DNA of 64,000 nt from Xylogone sp. PMI_703 (taxonomy: Eukaryota; Ascomycota; Leotiomycetes): the NCBI GenBank assembly GCA_021399445.1, contig JAJTUQ010000003.1:2604001-2668000 (forward strand), read 5' to 3'. The stretch's first letter is position 1; each line of letters begins with the position of its first letter. Shown here in pieces: positions 25,408 to 36,927 of this stretch. The notes under the pieces were generated by a model, which made no database searches, was not told where the DNA came from, and saw only the letters and a list, made by a program, of their open reading frames with translations. The translations under genes and the position numbers were made by a program.

Positions 25408-28400
25408 ATGTCTGGAGCGACGGCACAGTATGGGGAGCGTGGGGGATTATTACAGCGACTCCACGCTTCGCCTGACACTTTCAATGCCAGCTTAGAGTCG
25501 ACAACGATCCATAAACCATCATCATCCACATCTACCATAGATCACGACTTTCGAATTCCTCGAAAACCTAACGAGTTGAGCAGTTGGGAGCAGATAGACT
25601 CCACCGCCGATATCGCCACTCCTACCAACTACAGCACAGAAGCCCAGGGAACGAGCGCGAGCTCCAGCTCCAATCTCAAACTGGATCTTGCGGTGGACAA
25701 AGAACGTGCGCGCCAGGCATTGCTGCGCGAAAGCTTCTTTCCGACCTGGAAAGATGACGCTGCTGGCGAAGACCTAGATAGTCCTGCAGAAATGCAGAAG
25801 AAGGATCCTCTCGCAACACAGATATGGAGATTATATTCTAAGACTAAGATGCAGTTACCCAACCAGGAGCGTATGGAAAATTTGACATGGCGCATGATGG
25901 CTATGAGTCTGCGGAAACGAAGGCAGGAAGAGGCTCTTCGGTATGTATTTTCCCCTCCTCATCCATCAGAAGGTTTTTTTTTTTTTGAATGGCAAGCCGC
26001 TTAGAGGACCAGATCTTCTGAACGTTTTCCTTTCTAAATTAACTTGCTGACTTGTACGAAACTTCTTAGAAAACAAAAAGAGTCCGCAGCGGCTACGATG
26101 AGTGCCCCTAGTGGGATTGCACAATTAAGGAAGAACTCAGATCTGGAGAAGGAGAAAGAGAAGGAGAAGGAGAGAGAAAGAGAAAAGGAGAAGAATAGTA
26201 TAGACGCCATGAATTTCGACGACTTCATATTCGCCGAAAATATCTCAACACCTGCTGGAATTGCTTTGTCACCATCACCGGAAATAGGCAAGAAAGAGAC
26301 TGAGAAGACTGAGAAACCTGCTAGCACGGTGGCATCTGCTATCCCCATCAAGATGAGGAAGGAAACAGGTCACCAATTTGCCGTCCCGCAATCCGTGCCA
26401 GCTCACCACCACAATCCCAGAAGTAACGAAGAGTTCAACTATGTGCAAAGACACATACGAAAAACTAGTGTTGACGAGAGACGAGTGAGTTTTATCCATA
26501 GTATTCATCAGAGGAGGGGATTATCTCTTTGCCCTCCTCATACACAATTTGAGCGAATACTAACAATGATGAATCAATTGTGCAGACACGAAAACGACCA
26601 GCCAATTTCTCGCCTCAAGTGCCTGCTGTCAACAGCCTCATGATCTCTAGTGACATGGATCATGATGCTGACTTACAGGAATACTCACTCGACAACTCAG
26701 CTTCGACCTCAATGCTTCATCACCAGAACCAACAGGGACTGCCATTCCAGCTGGATACCTTCAACCTTGATCATGATCCCATCATCACCTCCGCTGGGCC
26801 ATTTCATCAAAACTTCTCATTCTCACCATCGCACTCACCCCTCGTTCAGCACCATGGCTTCTCTGCCATGTATAACAACGCTTCCATGCCATCGTCTTCT
26901 CTTACCTCAGCCGACTATTACTCACCTCCACAATCTGGATATCCTTCCGCTGTCTCAACTCCTCAGCCAATGGCGGATGGCGATCATCAATACTTTAACC
27001 GTGGAATGGATATCCGTACTCAACGAGCTCATAACTTCAATCATCCTCCTTCTAATCTCTCCAATTCAATGGGCCCCCAATACATGTATAACGCTAACGG
27101 TGGCTCAATGTTTACGACTGTTACGACAGGACCACCTAACAACTCATTCACGGCTCCTGGCTCCTTTGGAATGGCTCAGCATATCGATCCATCCCAGGTA
27201 TTCCAATCAGAGCATCCTGCTCGATCGCCAGGCGTGCACTTAGGCAACGACAACATGTTCAGTTTCGGAGGTGATTCGGATAATGATGAGGAGGAAGGAA
27301 CTGCTTTCGCGGAACGGACACTGATGCAACATGATTTTGTTCAGTCACCACTTGATGATCCCTCGGCCGGTCTACAATGGGACGCTAGTCTTCCGGGAAA
27401 TTTCAATACCCAAGCTGCCAGGTATCCAGCTGGTCCACCACGAAAGCAGGTGACTATTGGAGGGGCAGAAATGGTCACTTCACCATTGGAATGGGATGGT
27501 TCTACAGGTTCACTTGGACGCAGTCACCCATCTTCACAATCGATAGCTGATACACGAAGAGGCGGCAACGACAGGAGGAATCAGAAGATTGCTCGCACAT
27601 CGTCAACTCCGAATGCTGCTCTGATGGGTGCTCAACGTTCTGGCAATGTGTTCGATCGAAACGTTCAGTCAACACCTTCATCACCCCCCGAGATAAATGG
27701 TACCATGTCCGGATTCTCCTCGGTTGCACCCAGTCGACCATCTTCTCCCGGGGGGTCAAAACAAGGCTCCATGACGAATCTTGCAGGAGCAATTAATAAC
27801 CAGGGAGAGAACGGCGTCCCGACAACATGCACCAACTGCTTTACACAAACAACTCCTCTCTGGCGACGAAATCCAGAGGGCCATCCACTCTGTAACGCCT
27901 GCGGTCTTTTCCTGAAGTTGCACGGCGTTGTGCGGCCGTTGTCCTTGAAGACGGATGTCATTAAGAAACGTAATCGTGGATCTGGTGCCAGCATCCCGGT
28001 TGGCGGGGTTGGCGGGACTTCAACTCGCTCCTCCAAGAAGATTGGAAGTGGGCCAATCACGAGTGGGCCAAATACCCGAAAGAATTCGATTGTAGCTCCT
28101 ACTGCCTCTGGTTCAACAGCCCAGGCCGCATCGCCCACTAACGGCCGTGCTCGGAGTCTTCACGAGAGTCAAAGCCCTCCTTCGATATCAGGATCTAATG
28201 GTAACGGAGGTAGCACTGCTGGCAGCACACCAACGTCATACCACGGTTCTGCGGGCTCTTCTAGCGGTGTAGTTAGCGGTGGAAAAGGAGTCGTCCCAAT
28301 AGCGGCAGCTCCTTTGAAAGCGACGCCAGGTCCCGGCGCAGCTGCATCTAGCATGCCTCGTTCCAACGTCTCGGTGCCCAAGCGACAGAGGAGGCATAGC

Positions 28401-28712
28401 AAGAGTGTTAGCGCTATCGAAAGTATGGATATTGACAGTCCCGAAAATTCTACAGGATCCAATGAGGCTGCGGCGGCCAAGTCGCTTGGAATGAGCATGA
28501 TTGGCTCTTCCGGAAACTTGGCGAATATGGGTCTTGCCAATGGATTTGGTATGACAACAAGACCTATAGCCGGCAGTATGGGCGGTATGGGCATGCAAAG
28601 CTCGCAGCAAAGCATGACTGGAATGGGTAGTGGTGTGGGGGCTAGCCAGAATGGCGTTGGTGGAACCGGAAGTGGACCACAGGAGTGGGAGTGGTTGACT
28701 ATGAGTCTATGA
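25408..28712 (+). CDS. areA: AreA/NIT2-type GATA transcription factor (global nitrogen regulator)
   Basis: Exons are 25408..25940, 26070..26484 and 26586..28712, giving 1024 residues. Domains in order: the fungal AreA N-terminal motif (DUF1752) at residues 134-175, with [15 protein letters not shown] and the conserved [20 protein letters not shown]; a Glu/Lys/Arg low-complexity insert encoded at 26143-26195; [17 protein letters not shown] and [16 protein letters not shown]; one GATA zinc finger with Cys 731, 734, 752 and 755 (CX2CX17CX2C) and W-R-R-N plus a basic tail; and the AreA C-terminal signature E-W-E-W-L-T-M. Orthologues activate genes for secondary nitrogen sources when ammonium or glutamine is scarce and are restrained by NmrA, which contacts the finger and C-terminal regions. 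The first residues M-S-G also match AreA. Somewhat longer than A. nidulans AreA, largely through low-complexity segments. Confidence 0.95.
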
Positions 28713-29449
28713 TTTCCATCCTTTGCATATCATATAATCTCTCTTCTCAAAGGGGTTTTCATACGGCGTTTCTGCTATTCAAATTGGCGGCGGCAGCGAT
28801 CCTTCATGCTTTTGTAATCACCACTGCGCCGGGGAGTCCTGGACTTGGGACACTAAAGACGGCTCAGGAAGCAATGGTTTGGTTTTGACTGCAATATCTC
28901 ATCTTGGCTTTTTGCGGATACACACAGGAGCACGCGGGAGGAACTGGTCCGGTTTCTTAAGGCCCTGGTTTTTATTTTCAACTATTTTATTGTCTCTTCT
29001 ATTGATACCAACGTGCGCTTTGCTATTTGCTCTTATTTTTCTTTCGCGATTATATGGCCGCTTGTTATGTTTCCGGTTCGGCCTAAGCTTTTATATACTC
29101 TGGCTCGCTTTGGTTTGGCTATGTGGGAGACCTTATGCGCGCGACTAGCTTTACGTTTGATAGACAGCAGGAAAGGTGCTATTTGTTTATGGATGAGATT
29201 GGGTGGATATATATCCCAGCTGGTGTGTTGTTTCTGTCCCATATAGATATCGCGAGTGTGTTTGAAGGTACAGGGGAAGTTGTAAGAGGAAGATCTGAAT
29301 TTTGTGACCAAGGGGTATGAGGCAGTATGGGGATCAACAAAGAGAGAAGCAGACAGGCAGCAGGCTTTGCAAACCATGAAATGACCTTGATGAAACTACC
29401 GGCATGAAATTTTATATATCTTTGTAATGCCTGACATGTCTTCTTCCAT

Positions 29450-29487
<38 letters not shown>

Positions 29488-30456
29488 TGCGTGTTATGTT
29501 CTCTCGGCAGTCTGGTGGGCTTTCTTTTTTTGCTTTCCTATTCAGCAACGAGGAAATGCTATTTCGCTTTTAATTAGAGGTGTTTGCTATTCTTGCTTTT
29601 TTTTCAACCTGGTCTGGAGCCTTGAGGCCTTGGTTCAGCAGCGTCTGGGATTATGCTTCTTTCCCTCTTTCTCCCTTGTTTTTGAATTGTTGCTGGTTGG
29701 GCTAGAGATGTTTGGGTTTACTTAGGCTATTTAATGGTGTGGGCTGTGAGGTGGATGGAGAGTATGAGGATGGGAGACGTGAGTGGGATTGGTAGAATGT
29801 AGGAGCGGTGAATGATAGGAAGTGATACGATTATTGGGTTTCAGATATAAATTGAGGGAAGAAAGAAATGAAGAATATTGTTGAAGATGGCACGTCTTAC
29901 ATTTTGATCTTGACTGTGGATCGTCTGGGTGATTGTGATGTGATGTGATGCGATGTATAAATCTGATTGGTTGTAAAGATGGAGGTGAGTGAGTACTTGT
30001 GCGGATGGTTAAGAGCTCTGGATTTTGCATATATATTGAACTGATTCTTCGCTTTATCCTTCAATACTATGCTTTCCACAAGTACTGTTTCATCATGAAT
30101 CTGTCATCCTGGTCATTAGGTCCACTGCTCAGAAGTTGCAGTAACCTTTCTTCTGATATAAACCTATGCTAGCCTGGCATCATGGAATTAATAATTCCTA
30201 GTACCTCCTCAAACCGTGCAACCAATTATGAGGTATACACATGGATATAAGTGACCAACAGTACCATCTCATGGCGTCATCATATGATATATCATCATTA
30301 TACATATCCTCATCCTCACCTCACGACTACATATCCCCATACTATCGTAGCCTATTAAAGAACCAGCAGAGCCGAATATCTTCCATGCTAGCATGCATAA
30401 TTGGAGAATATTTTCATCCACATAGAAACCTCATTATCATTCAACCAGGAGACAGT
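28713..30456. other. areA 3' flank and intergenic region
   Basis: T-rich non-coding DNA between areA and the convergent hsk3 gene, with a dinucleotide repeat at 29454..29484. Small frames here have simple T- or A-rich composition. No gene is seen. Confidence 0.5.
29454..29484. repeat. (TG)n microsatellite
   Basis: About 15 uninterrupted TG units, followed by ACGTGCGTG. Confidence 0.95.
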
Positions 30457-31167
30457 TCATCTACTCCCGGAACCTCTCTGCTGCTGCTGTTGCTGCTGCT
30501 CAGCAACAGTCTCTTCACCGAGGACTTTACTTGCGGCCATGAACCTGGATATGAAGATGAATTAGTGATTCTATCGAATAAACCAGGTATATGCTTCTCT
30601 CTCTTTTTCTACTACACTTCCATGTCTGACAAGACTTCCACGAGCCTGTATCATGTAAAACCACATGCAGTAGGAAGCACAAACATAAACGAGGAGAGAG
30701 ACATGAAAGATGGCAAAATTTGGGAAAAGAGAAGGCGGAAGAGGAGACTGGAGAAGAGAAAATAGAAAAGAACTCACAATCCCCCATGCCATCCCCCCAA
30801 CCCACGCATACACTCAGCCTGCACGCTCGTCATGCGCAGCAAGTTCTCCAGATCTGCCAGATTGGCCGAGAGCTGAGCCAATTGAGAGTGAAGATGGGAC
30901 TGTAACATGTATTAGCCTGATGTGATGAACTCATTCTCTCCTCCATTACCACCACCACCACCTTCGATAATCCCCCCAATATCTTCCCAACACAAACATA
31001 ATCCAAGAGAAAAGAGCCAGACTAAAGAGAGAGTGTGAAAGACGCACCAGCTGACGAGCCTTCGTACTACTCGGCACAGTAGAAAGTCTTGGGCCATGAC
31101 CACCAGCTCCTCCTCCTCCATTACCATTCCCACCGATCCCGGGGGTCGGAGGGATACGAGTCGTCAT
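30457..31167 (-). CDS. hsk3: DASH complex subunit Hsk3
   Basis: Three exons read leftward: 31167..31048, 30899..30778 and 30544..30457, giving 109 residues. Exon 1 encodes a Gly/Pro-rich N-terminus ending T-K-A-R-Q-L. Exon 2 carries the conserved coiled coil with S-Q-L-A-Q-L-S-A-N-L-A-D-L-E-N-L-L-R-M-T and G-G-W-H-G-G. Exon 3 gives L-F-M-A-A-S-K-V-L-G-E-E followed by a Gln run. All joins are in phase; donors are GTGCGT and GTGAGT, acceptors ACAG and CCAG. The pattern Q-L-A-Q-L-x-A-N-L-A-D-L-E-N, then F-M-x-A-A-K/S-K-V-L-G-E-E is that of fungal Hsk3. Hsk3 is one of the small subunits of the ring-forming Dam1/DASH complex that couples kinetochores to spindle microtubules. No single frame here reveals the gene. 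The N-terminal Gly-rich part is not conserved in the family as far as I know. Confidence 0.85.
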
Positions 31168-32862
31168 TGCTTGACTTTGTCGTTGAATTGGTCCAATGCA
31201 AAAATGAAGGTATACGTCCAACAATCAATCAATCAGCCTCATATAACTTCAGTATCTGCGCCTATCTCCCTGTCTAGAGACTCGATTTGACTCGACCTGG
31301 TACGGGCTCCTGGAGAAACAACCAGACTGATTAGTCTTTACATACTCGACTTCGTAATCAATGCGGAGAAAGGATAGATAAAGGATTGGAGAGACTGGAT
31401 ATCAAGCTTACCTTAGGAGAAGAACGACCTATGTGCGCAGAAATACAGGCAGGTGCAAGATTCAAGTTCTTGCGCAGAGGATTGAAGCATTGGACAGGAA
31501 AGGGCTGACGAGGCTAGGAAGTGAGGTCGCGCGCGTTGGGTGGGAGCGGGTTGTAAACAGATGCGGCCGCGACCTTGAGCTAAGTGCGGGGCGGTGTGGA
31601 TTTGATAGCCTTGTCGTCCGCCTTGTGGTATATGCTACTACAAGTGCAAGGTACAGGTATAGATACTTCTAGCTTTTGTCTCAAATGAAGGACATCAAAT
31701 TCGTAGATACTTACGAATGGTACCATACTAGTGCAACATAGCGATGAAGCATTTTGAAGGATCGGATTTTACTTGCTTAAAGGCATTGGCTTCAATGGTT
31801 CACCAAAACACTAGATGGGAAGACCAAACTGCCAGAGCAACTCTTCTCTTACAATGATTCATCACACACAATAACTACAAAAACTTAAAGTAAATCAAAG
31901 GAGTTTTGTATTAGCCTGTTACTGCGTTACTGAAAAAATTGACTACACTTGTTTCACTGTTCCTCCCAGCCCATCCCCCCAAACTCCTTCAGAGACAAGA
32001 GAGAAGAGCGAAGAATAAGAACAGAAGAACAAAAAGTCCTAGTCCCATGTTTCTTCTCCACGCAGATTCAGGCCTCTTCCTTTCTCCTATTAAAAACGCT
32101 TAGAATAGAGAGAAAGTCTCCAACAGAAGACCCGCTAAACTTTCCTTTATTGCTGCCGAAACCTCCCTTCCCAACAGTTGATCGAATTGATACACAAACA
32201 AAAGGTTATCCTGAGAACGCTAAAGCAAAGGAGAAGTTCCCTGCTCTAATCGTGTACCTCCAGGATCCTCCTCGCCGAACCAACCAAATTAGAAAACTTG
32301 GGCCAGGCGATTGGAAATTAGAAGCCCCGCCTTTCCCACACAACATAGGATTAATAAAAGAAGTATTTGTATGCAGACTCATGAAAAAAGACGCCGAGCC
32401 CCGGTGATGATGCAAGTCAAGGAGAAGAAGAGAGGGAAAAAAGAATAACAAGAACTCTGCGCGCGACTGGCCGCTATTGTTGTATGTACTAAAAAGGAAT
32501 GTGATGTCGTGTGCCTTTTGCCTAAAGAACGATGCGTCGAAAACCGGATCTGTATGTCCAGAGAGACAAGGTCTAATGTTCCCAATTCATCATTATAATC
32601 CACCAGGAGTCGTTTCGTGGATGCTGGTCGTATTTTTGTGTAGTCGGTCCCCCGTGTCATTAAAGTGAAGTTGCGAAAAGAATATACAAAGCAATGTGTA
32701 TAGACCACGATGCGGTGGGTGTACAGTAAAGCCATAGTGAATGGACAGAGATTAGACGCGAAAAGGGAATTGAAGTCAAATGACTGAATGCTTTTCCAAG
32801 GGTAGTTTGTAGTTATCATGTATCCGCAATAAGGTCGGACTGCTATCCGTAGCCTTGTTCAT
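31168..32862. other. intergenic region upstream of hsk3
   Basis: Contains the hsk3 promoter side (31.2-31.7 kb) and the probable 3' untranslated region of the ketopantoate-reductase-like gene (about 32.4-32.86 kb). An open + frame at 31949..32407 has no homology I recognise and biased A-rich composition. It is not called. Confidence 0.45.
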
Positions 32863-35388
32863 CTACCTCACACCAATCGGTGGTCTAGGTCCCAGGCTAC
32901 TTTGGCTACTGTTAGCAGACGGTTCGGAATCTAGATTGGCGCTTGCACCGCTATCACCACTCTCCGCGCTGGCGCTCGCACTACCAGTCAGACTGCGACT
33001 CATTGGGCCTTTTGGATGGAGGGCGCTCACCCCGGCATATTGTTCAACTTGTTGCGGTGCAACAGAATTACCCTGTCCCGGAGGGTGGCGTGGAACTGGT
33101 TGGCGCATTCCCGGTGGCGATGGGCGACCATTCATTGGAGGTCCATAACCATTGGGAGAAGGTCTACCATTGCCTCTTCCAAGCTGAGGGCTGTAAGCAT
33201 CATTAGGAGACTGGCTTGCGCGACGTGGATATGGGCCGTTCTGGGTGCCAAGAGGGCCATTGTGTCCATTCTGCATATGATCAAGATGAGCAGTGGTCAG
33301 AGAATTGGTTCTTGACTGATGTCCCATTTGCGCACGATCGACATTGCCATATCTATTTGAGGAATAGGCAAGCAGCGGGTCGTCCAGGATATTATCATGA
33401 GGAGTTGGAGTCGAAGATATAATTTTAGCACTTGATCGATTTCGAGGATAATTTGGACGGTTGAAACCCATGCGTGATGAACCACGACCGGAAGCATCAA
33501 ACTCAGGATCCTTGCGCAAGACGCTCGGATTTGAAGGTGGAGCTTTGCGGTTTCTTCGAGAGGTAACGCTCATCATGTCGAAGTTATCAGGGTCAATCAG
33601 AGGGACTATGGCGTCCTGGGGATCGATGCCTTCTTCGTCGTCATCATCATCGTCGAATCCACCACCGCCACCACCACCACGTACTGATGGCGGGCCTCGT
33701 GGACCTCGGCGATTGAAAAATGCTGGGCCTTTACGTACCCGCATCTCCTGTTCCTTCAAAGCAAGCTCCCGTTCTCGCAGCATCAACTCACGCTCACGCA
33801 TGCCAATGTTGTCGATTGGAGTAGAGGTAGCATCGCCAACATTGCTTGACTCAGAAGCCTCCGGAATATCGTCGTACAAGACCAGATGACTGAACTCTTC
33901 TAGATTCTCGCCTTCCATTGATCCACGTCTAGATTGATTCCGAGATTGGTAACCATTAGGGCGTCCGTAGCCATTTGGTGCACCTCCATTCATCGATACG
34001 GGTGGTCCTCGACGCATGCCAGGTGGTGGTCCCATTGATGCAGCCCTTCCTCCCCTTCCTCGTCCTCCCCCATTACCATTCATTGGGGGGTTCATGCCCA
34101 TTCTTGAAGAGAGACGTGGAGGTGGTACACCAGCAGCTCCAGCAGGAGATATGGGGGCTTCCTTTCGTTGCTGATTGGCGGTGTTTAGGCTGTGCAGGAT
34201 AGCATATAGAGTCTCAATTCGTGGTACCTTGATACCAACCCGATCTGCGAGCTTCATGGGCGAGCCGAGGTACGTTTCCACCTCCATCGGGCGTCTTGCG
34301 AGGAAATCCTGGTACATGATGCTGTTTGTATCGCTGGGATGTAGCATGTCATTGATCGTCTTCTGTTTGAAATCCGAAGGGAAACTGCAGCCTTGTGCCG
34401 TGGCCAGAGTAATCAATTCGTCCAAAACTCCCGAGATCATGACCTTTGCACCCGTCTTCTCGTACAATTCAGCATGTGATGGTGTCTCGAAGATCACGCT
34501 AGCCGGATGGAAGGCAATGGGACTGTAAAAATCGTAAGCAAATGGACGCTACAAGCGGTCAGTATGGAAGGATAGAGATGCCCACCCAATCATCCTCTCG
34601 AACTGCTGTTGCCGGATATTCGTGGAAACATGGCAGTTGACCTGGCCGCTGTTCAAAGTCATCGCTAAAGCTTCTGCCATATCGCCCTGAATCGTGCTAG
34701 GCATCGAGGGGTTCTTATTCGCAGGCCCAACCCAGATCTCGGTGCTTGCTTTGTGCTCAAACTCGCTAGCACCCAACTGCGTAAGTTCGGCGCCGGATAC
34801 GAGGGAGAGGACGACATTGCTGGGATATCGCTCTTCAATGTGGTCCTCAATGCCGAGAGAGCTCGTGGTATTAAGTAGAATACAGGTGTGTTGTGGTGTA
34901 ACGACCGACTCGATTACTGCGGCAAGATCATAAACATCTGGTAGAGCTTTTACACATAGTAGGACGTAGTCGAATGGAGCATCTTGAGCACTGGCGGCTT
35001 CCTCGGGTGCTCGAACGACTAAAAGCAATGCCATATATTAGCGATCCCCAAATTCCCCGTACGATTAAAAGCGTAAATGTCATCATGGAATGGTTGAGAC
35101 GTACCATGTCGCGGCTTGAACCGTTCATTGCCAAACACCGTCGATCTGCGGAAAGCAATGGATTAGTTACTGTCAACGCCAATTGCTGGAAGAAGCTTGG
35201 AATCTGGGAGGCCATGTCTCGACTTACTTGAAGGTGATCCCATACTGAGCTACCGAGTCATAGCCCGACTTCCAAACCAGCGTCACGTCGCAAGCATTTG
35301 TAGCTTGCAGCCGCCAGGACAGGAAGGCAGACACCGCGTTACCACCAACTGCGCACACATTCATTAGAGGACTGTCCATCTCGGTCAT
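32863..35388 (-). CDS. ketopantoate reductase (ApbA/PanE)-like protein with long disordered tail
   Basis: Four exons read leftward: 35388..35228, 35145..35105, 35018..34586 and 34522..32863, giving 764 residues. The N-terminus (V-C-A-V-G-G-N-A-V-S-A-F-L-S-W-R-L) is the nucleotide-binding strand and glycine turn; later D-Y-V-L-L-C-V-K-A-L and I-L-L-N-T-T-S-S-L-G-I-E match the Rossmann domain. The C-terminal domain runs from about residue 205 (E-R-M-I-G-P-I-A-F-H-P) to about 320, with M-Y-Q-D-F-L-A-R-R-P-M-E-V-E-T-Y-L-G-S-P. The remaining 440 or so residues are disordered: Arg/Gly/Pro-rich, a charged helix of R-E-R-E-L units, a Gly7 then Asp6 run, and Asn/Gly/Pro repeats. Intron 3 (GTGGGC...TTTTTACAG, 63 nt) holds an in-frame TAG, so unspliced reading looks truncated. 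Catalytic positions look altered (see findings). It may be a non-catalytic or RNA/protein-binding derivative; S. pombe Mug72 belongs to the same broad family. Confidence 0.8.
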
Positions 35389-36740
35389 GATTCAGACAAA
35401 TAAGGCATTGACGTGCATGAAAAGAAGAGCCAGAAAAAACGAAAGCAGCAAAACAATGACAAGCAAAGCAAGGAAAACGAATGTGATGAGGTGAAGGTTC
35501 GAGGTGAGGGTTCGGGTGCCGTGCGTGTAGGTTGAACAGCTAGAGGGAGGGGGGAAAAGGCACTGGTGGGTTCCTCGAAGCTTTTTCACAACCGGGGAGC
35601 GGGAAGCGTGGGAAAAGAGCTAGAGATTAGATGAAGAGGAAGTGGAGGAAGTAGAACCAACCTGAGAGTACCCTCAACCTAGGAGAGGGAGCCATGATTG
35701 TCCAACTCAAGGTCACGCAGGTTGGCCAAGTTTCGAATCAGAGTGCGCGCTGGGCTTGACCGTAGCGCTGGCCCGTCAGGCACGCCCAGCTTTTTTTCGC
35801 CTCCAAAGCTCGACGCCGGAGTGGAATGGGTGGCTCTTTCCTTTTTTCTTGCTTTGCTAGGCCGGTCAGGTCAGAAAGCAGGCCCCGGGGGGTGAGAAAG
35901 TTCAGATCGACAAAACGGGTTTTTGGCTCTGGTTGGTTCTAGGTTGCCAAACGAGGGTATGGGGCCGCAGGACTGCGTGCAGATGGAAATTAAAGAGGAT
36001 TAGAAAGAAGCTTCTTTTTGTTGCCGTTTCTTGCAAAATTGTAACGAACGTGGCCGCCGCGCTGCCAGAGATGGAAAAGGACTGTGAGGGGGGTGGGTTG
36101 AGGCTTTCTCAGAGCTTGCTGCCAGTTGACGGGAATGAGCAAAGGGTTGAGTTGGGTTTAGCAAAGGAGCGTGCGATGATGGAGCGATGGCTGAGACCTG
36201 CTTGGGGGTAGACGAGCGACGGCGTTTGTTGGCCACCGGAGGTGAACTTTGCTTGCTCTTCCGCCAGGCGTGGTAGAGACGGGGTCTGCGTAGTGGTCAG
36301 AGGAGTGCGCCGGGATTGATTGGCGGTTCCTCCCAAGTCAAGGGGGCAACGAGACTCACCAATCCACCAGTCCACACTGCTGGAGTACTTTAGTAGTAAG
36401 GCCAATGTACCGGTACAGCAGGTATCAGTACGGTATGCGCTCGGCCGGCCCGTTGTATGGAGTCTCTTCAGTCAGATGCAGAGAAGGAGGAGTGTTGAGA
36501 AGGAAATAGGTACTGTAGACAAGCAGGTGCAGGTGCTGCAGCTGCAGAACTTGGACTTTCTTTTTCTTCACTCTTCCCCTTTCCTCTTGTCTTGTCTCGC
36601 ACGGTCTGACCCTGTGGCTTTTTCGCGTATGGCGCCGCCCAACGTTCGATTGTGGTGGTAGATGTCAAGACTGTAAGGAGGTGAGGTAGCTTTGGGTCTA
36701 AGATATCGTGTTCGTCAGCGCGCGAGGGCCAGGCAGAGAG

Positions 36741-36774
36741 AGTGAGTGTGAGTGTGAGAGTGAGAGTGAGAGCA
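36741..36774. repeat. GTGTGA/GTGAGA hexamer run
   Basis: About five 6-bp units (GTGTGA then GTGAGA variants) in tandem. Confidence 0.85.
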
Positions 36775-36883
36775 CAGGTAGCTCCGTACACCGTGACAAT
36801 AGGGTCAAGTTACAGATTACCCATCGAAATGCCTCTCTGCTCCGGTTGGCTGCTGGTACTTGGGACGACAAGTACTGATGATA

Positions 36884-36927
36884 CTGTACAGTGCAGTGTA
36901 CAGTGCAGTGTGCAGTGCAGCGCAGTA
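36884..36927. repeat. 12-bp tandem repeat (TGTACAGTGCAG)
   Basis: Two TGTACAGTGCAG units, one TGTGCAGTGCAG variant, then a partial CGCAG, leading into a TACCG run. It is purely non-coding. Confidence 0.8.

Noticed and set aside
30241..30765. 174-codon open frame on the plus strand antisense to hsk3
   Set aside because: It is opposite a well-supported gene and has no family features.
31949..32407. 152-codon open frame on the plus strand
   Set aside because: A-rich, no motif, and lies in the intergenic region or 3' untranslated region of the opposite gene.
34523..34585. Apparent in-frame stop codon (TAG) splitting the ketopantoate-reductase-like gene, suggesting readthrough or a pseudogene
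   Set aside because: A 63-nt intron with a CAG acceptor removes the stop and restores the family sequence E-R-M-I-G-P-I-A-F-H-P.
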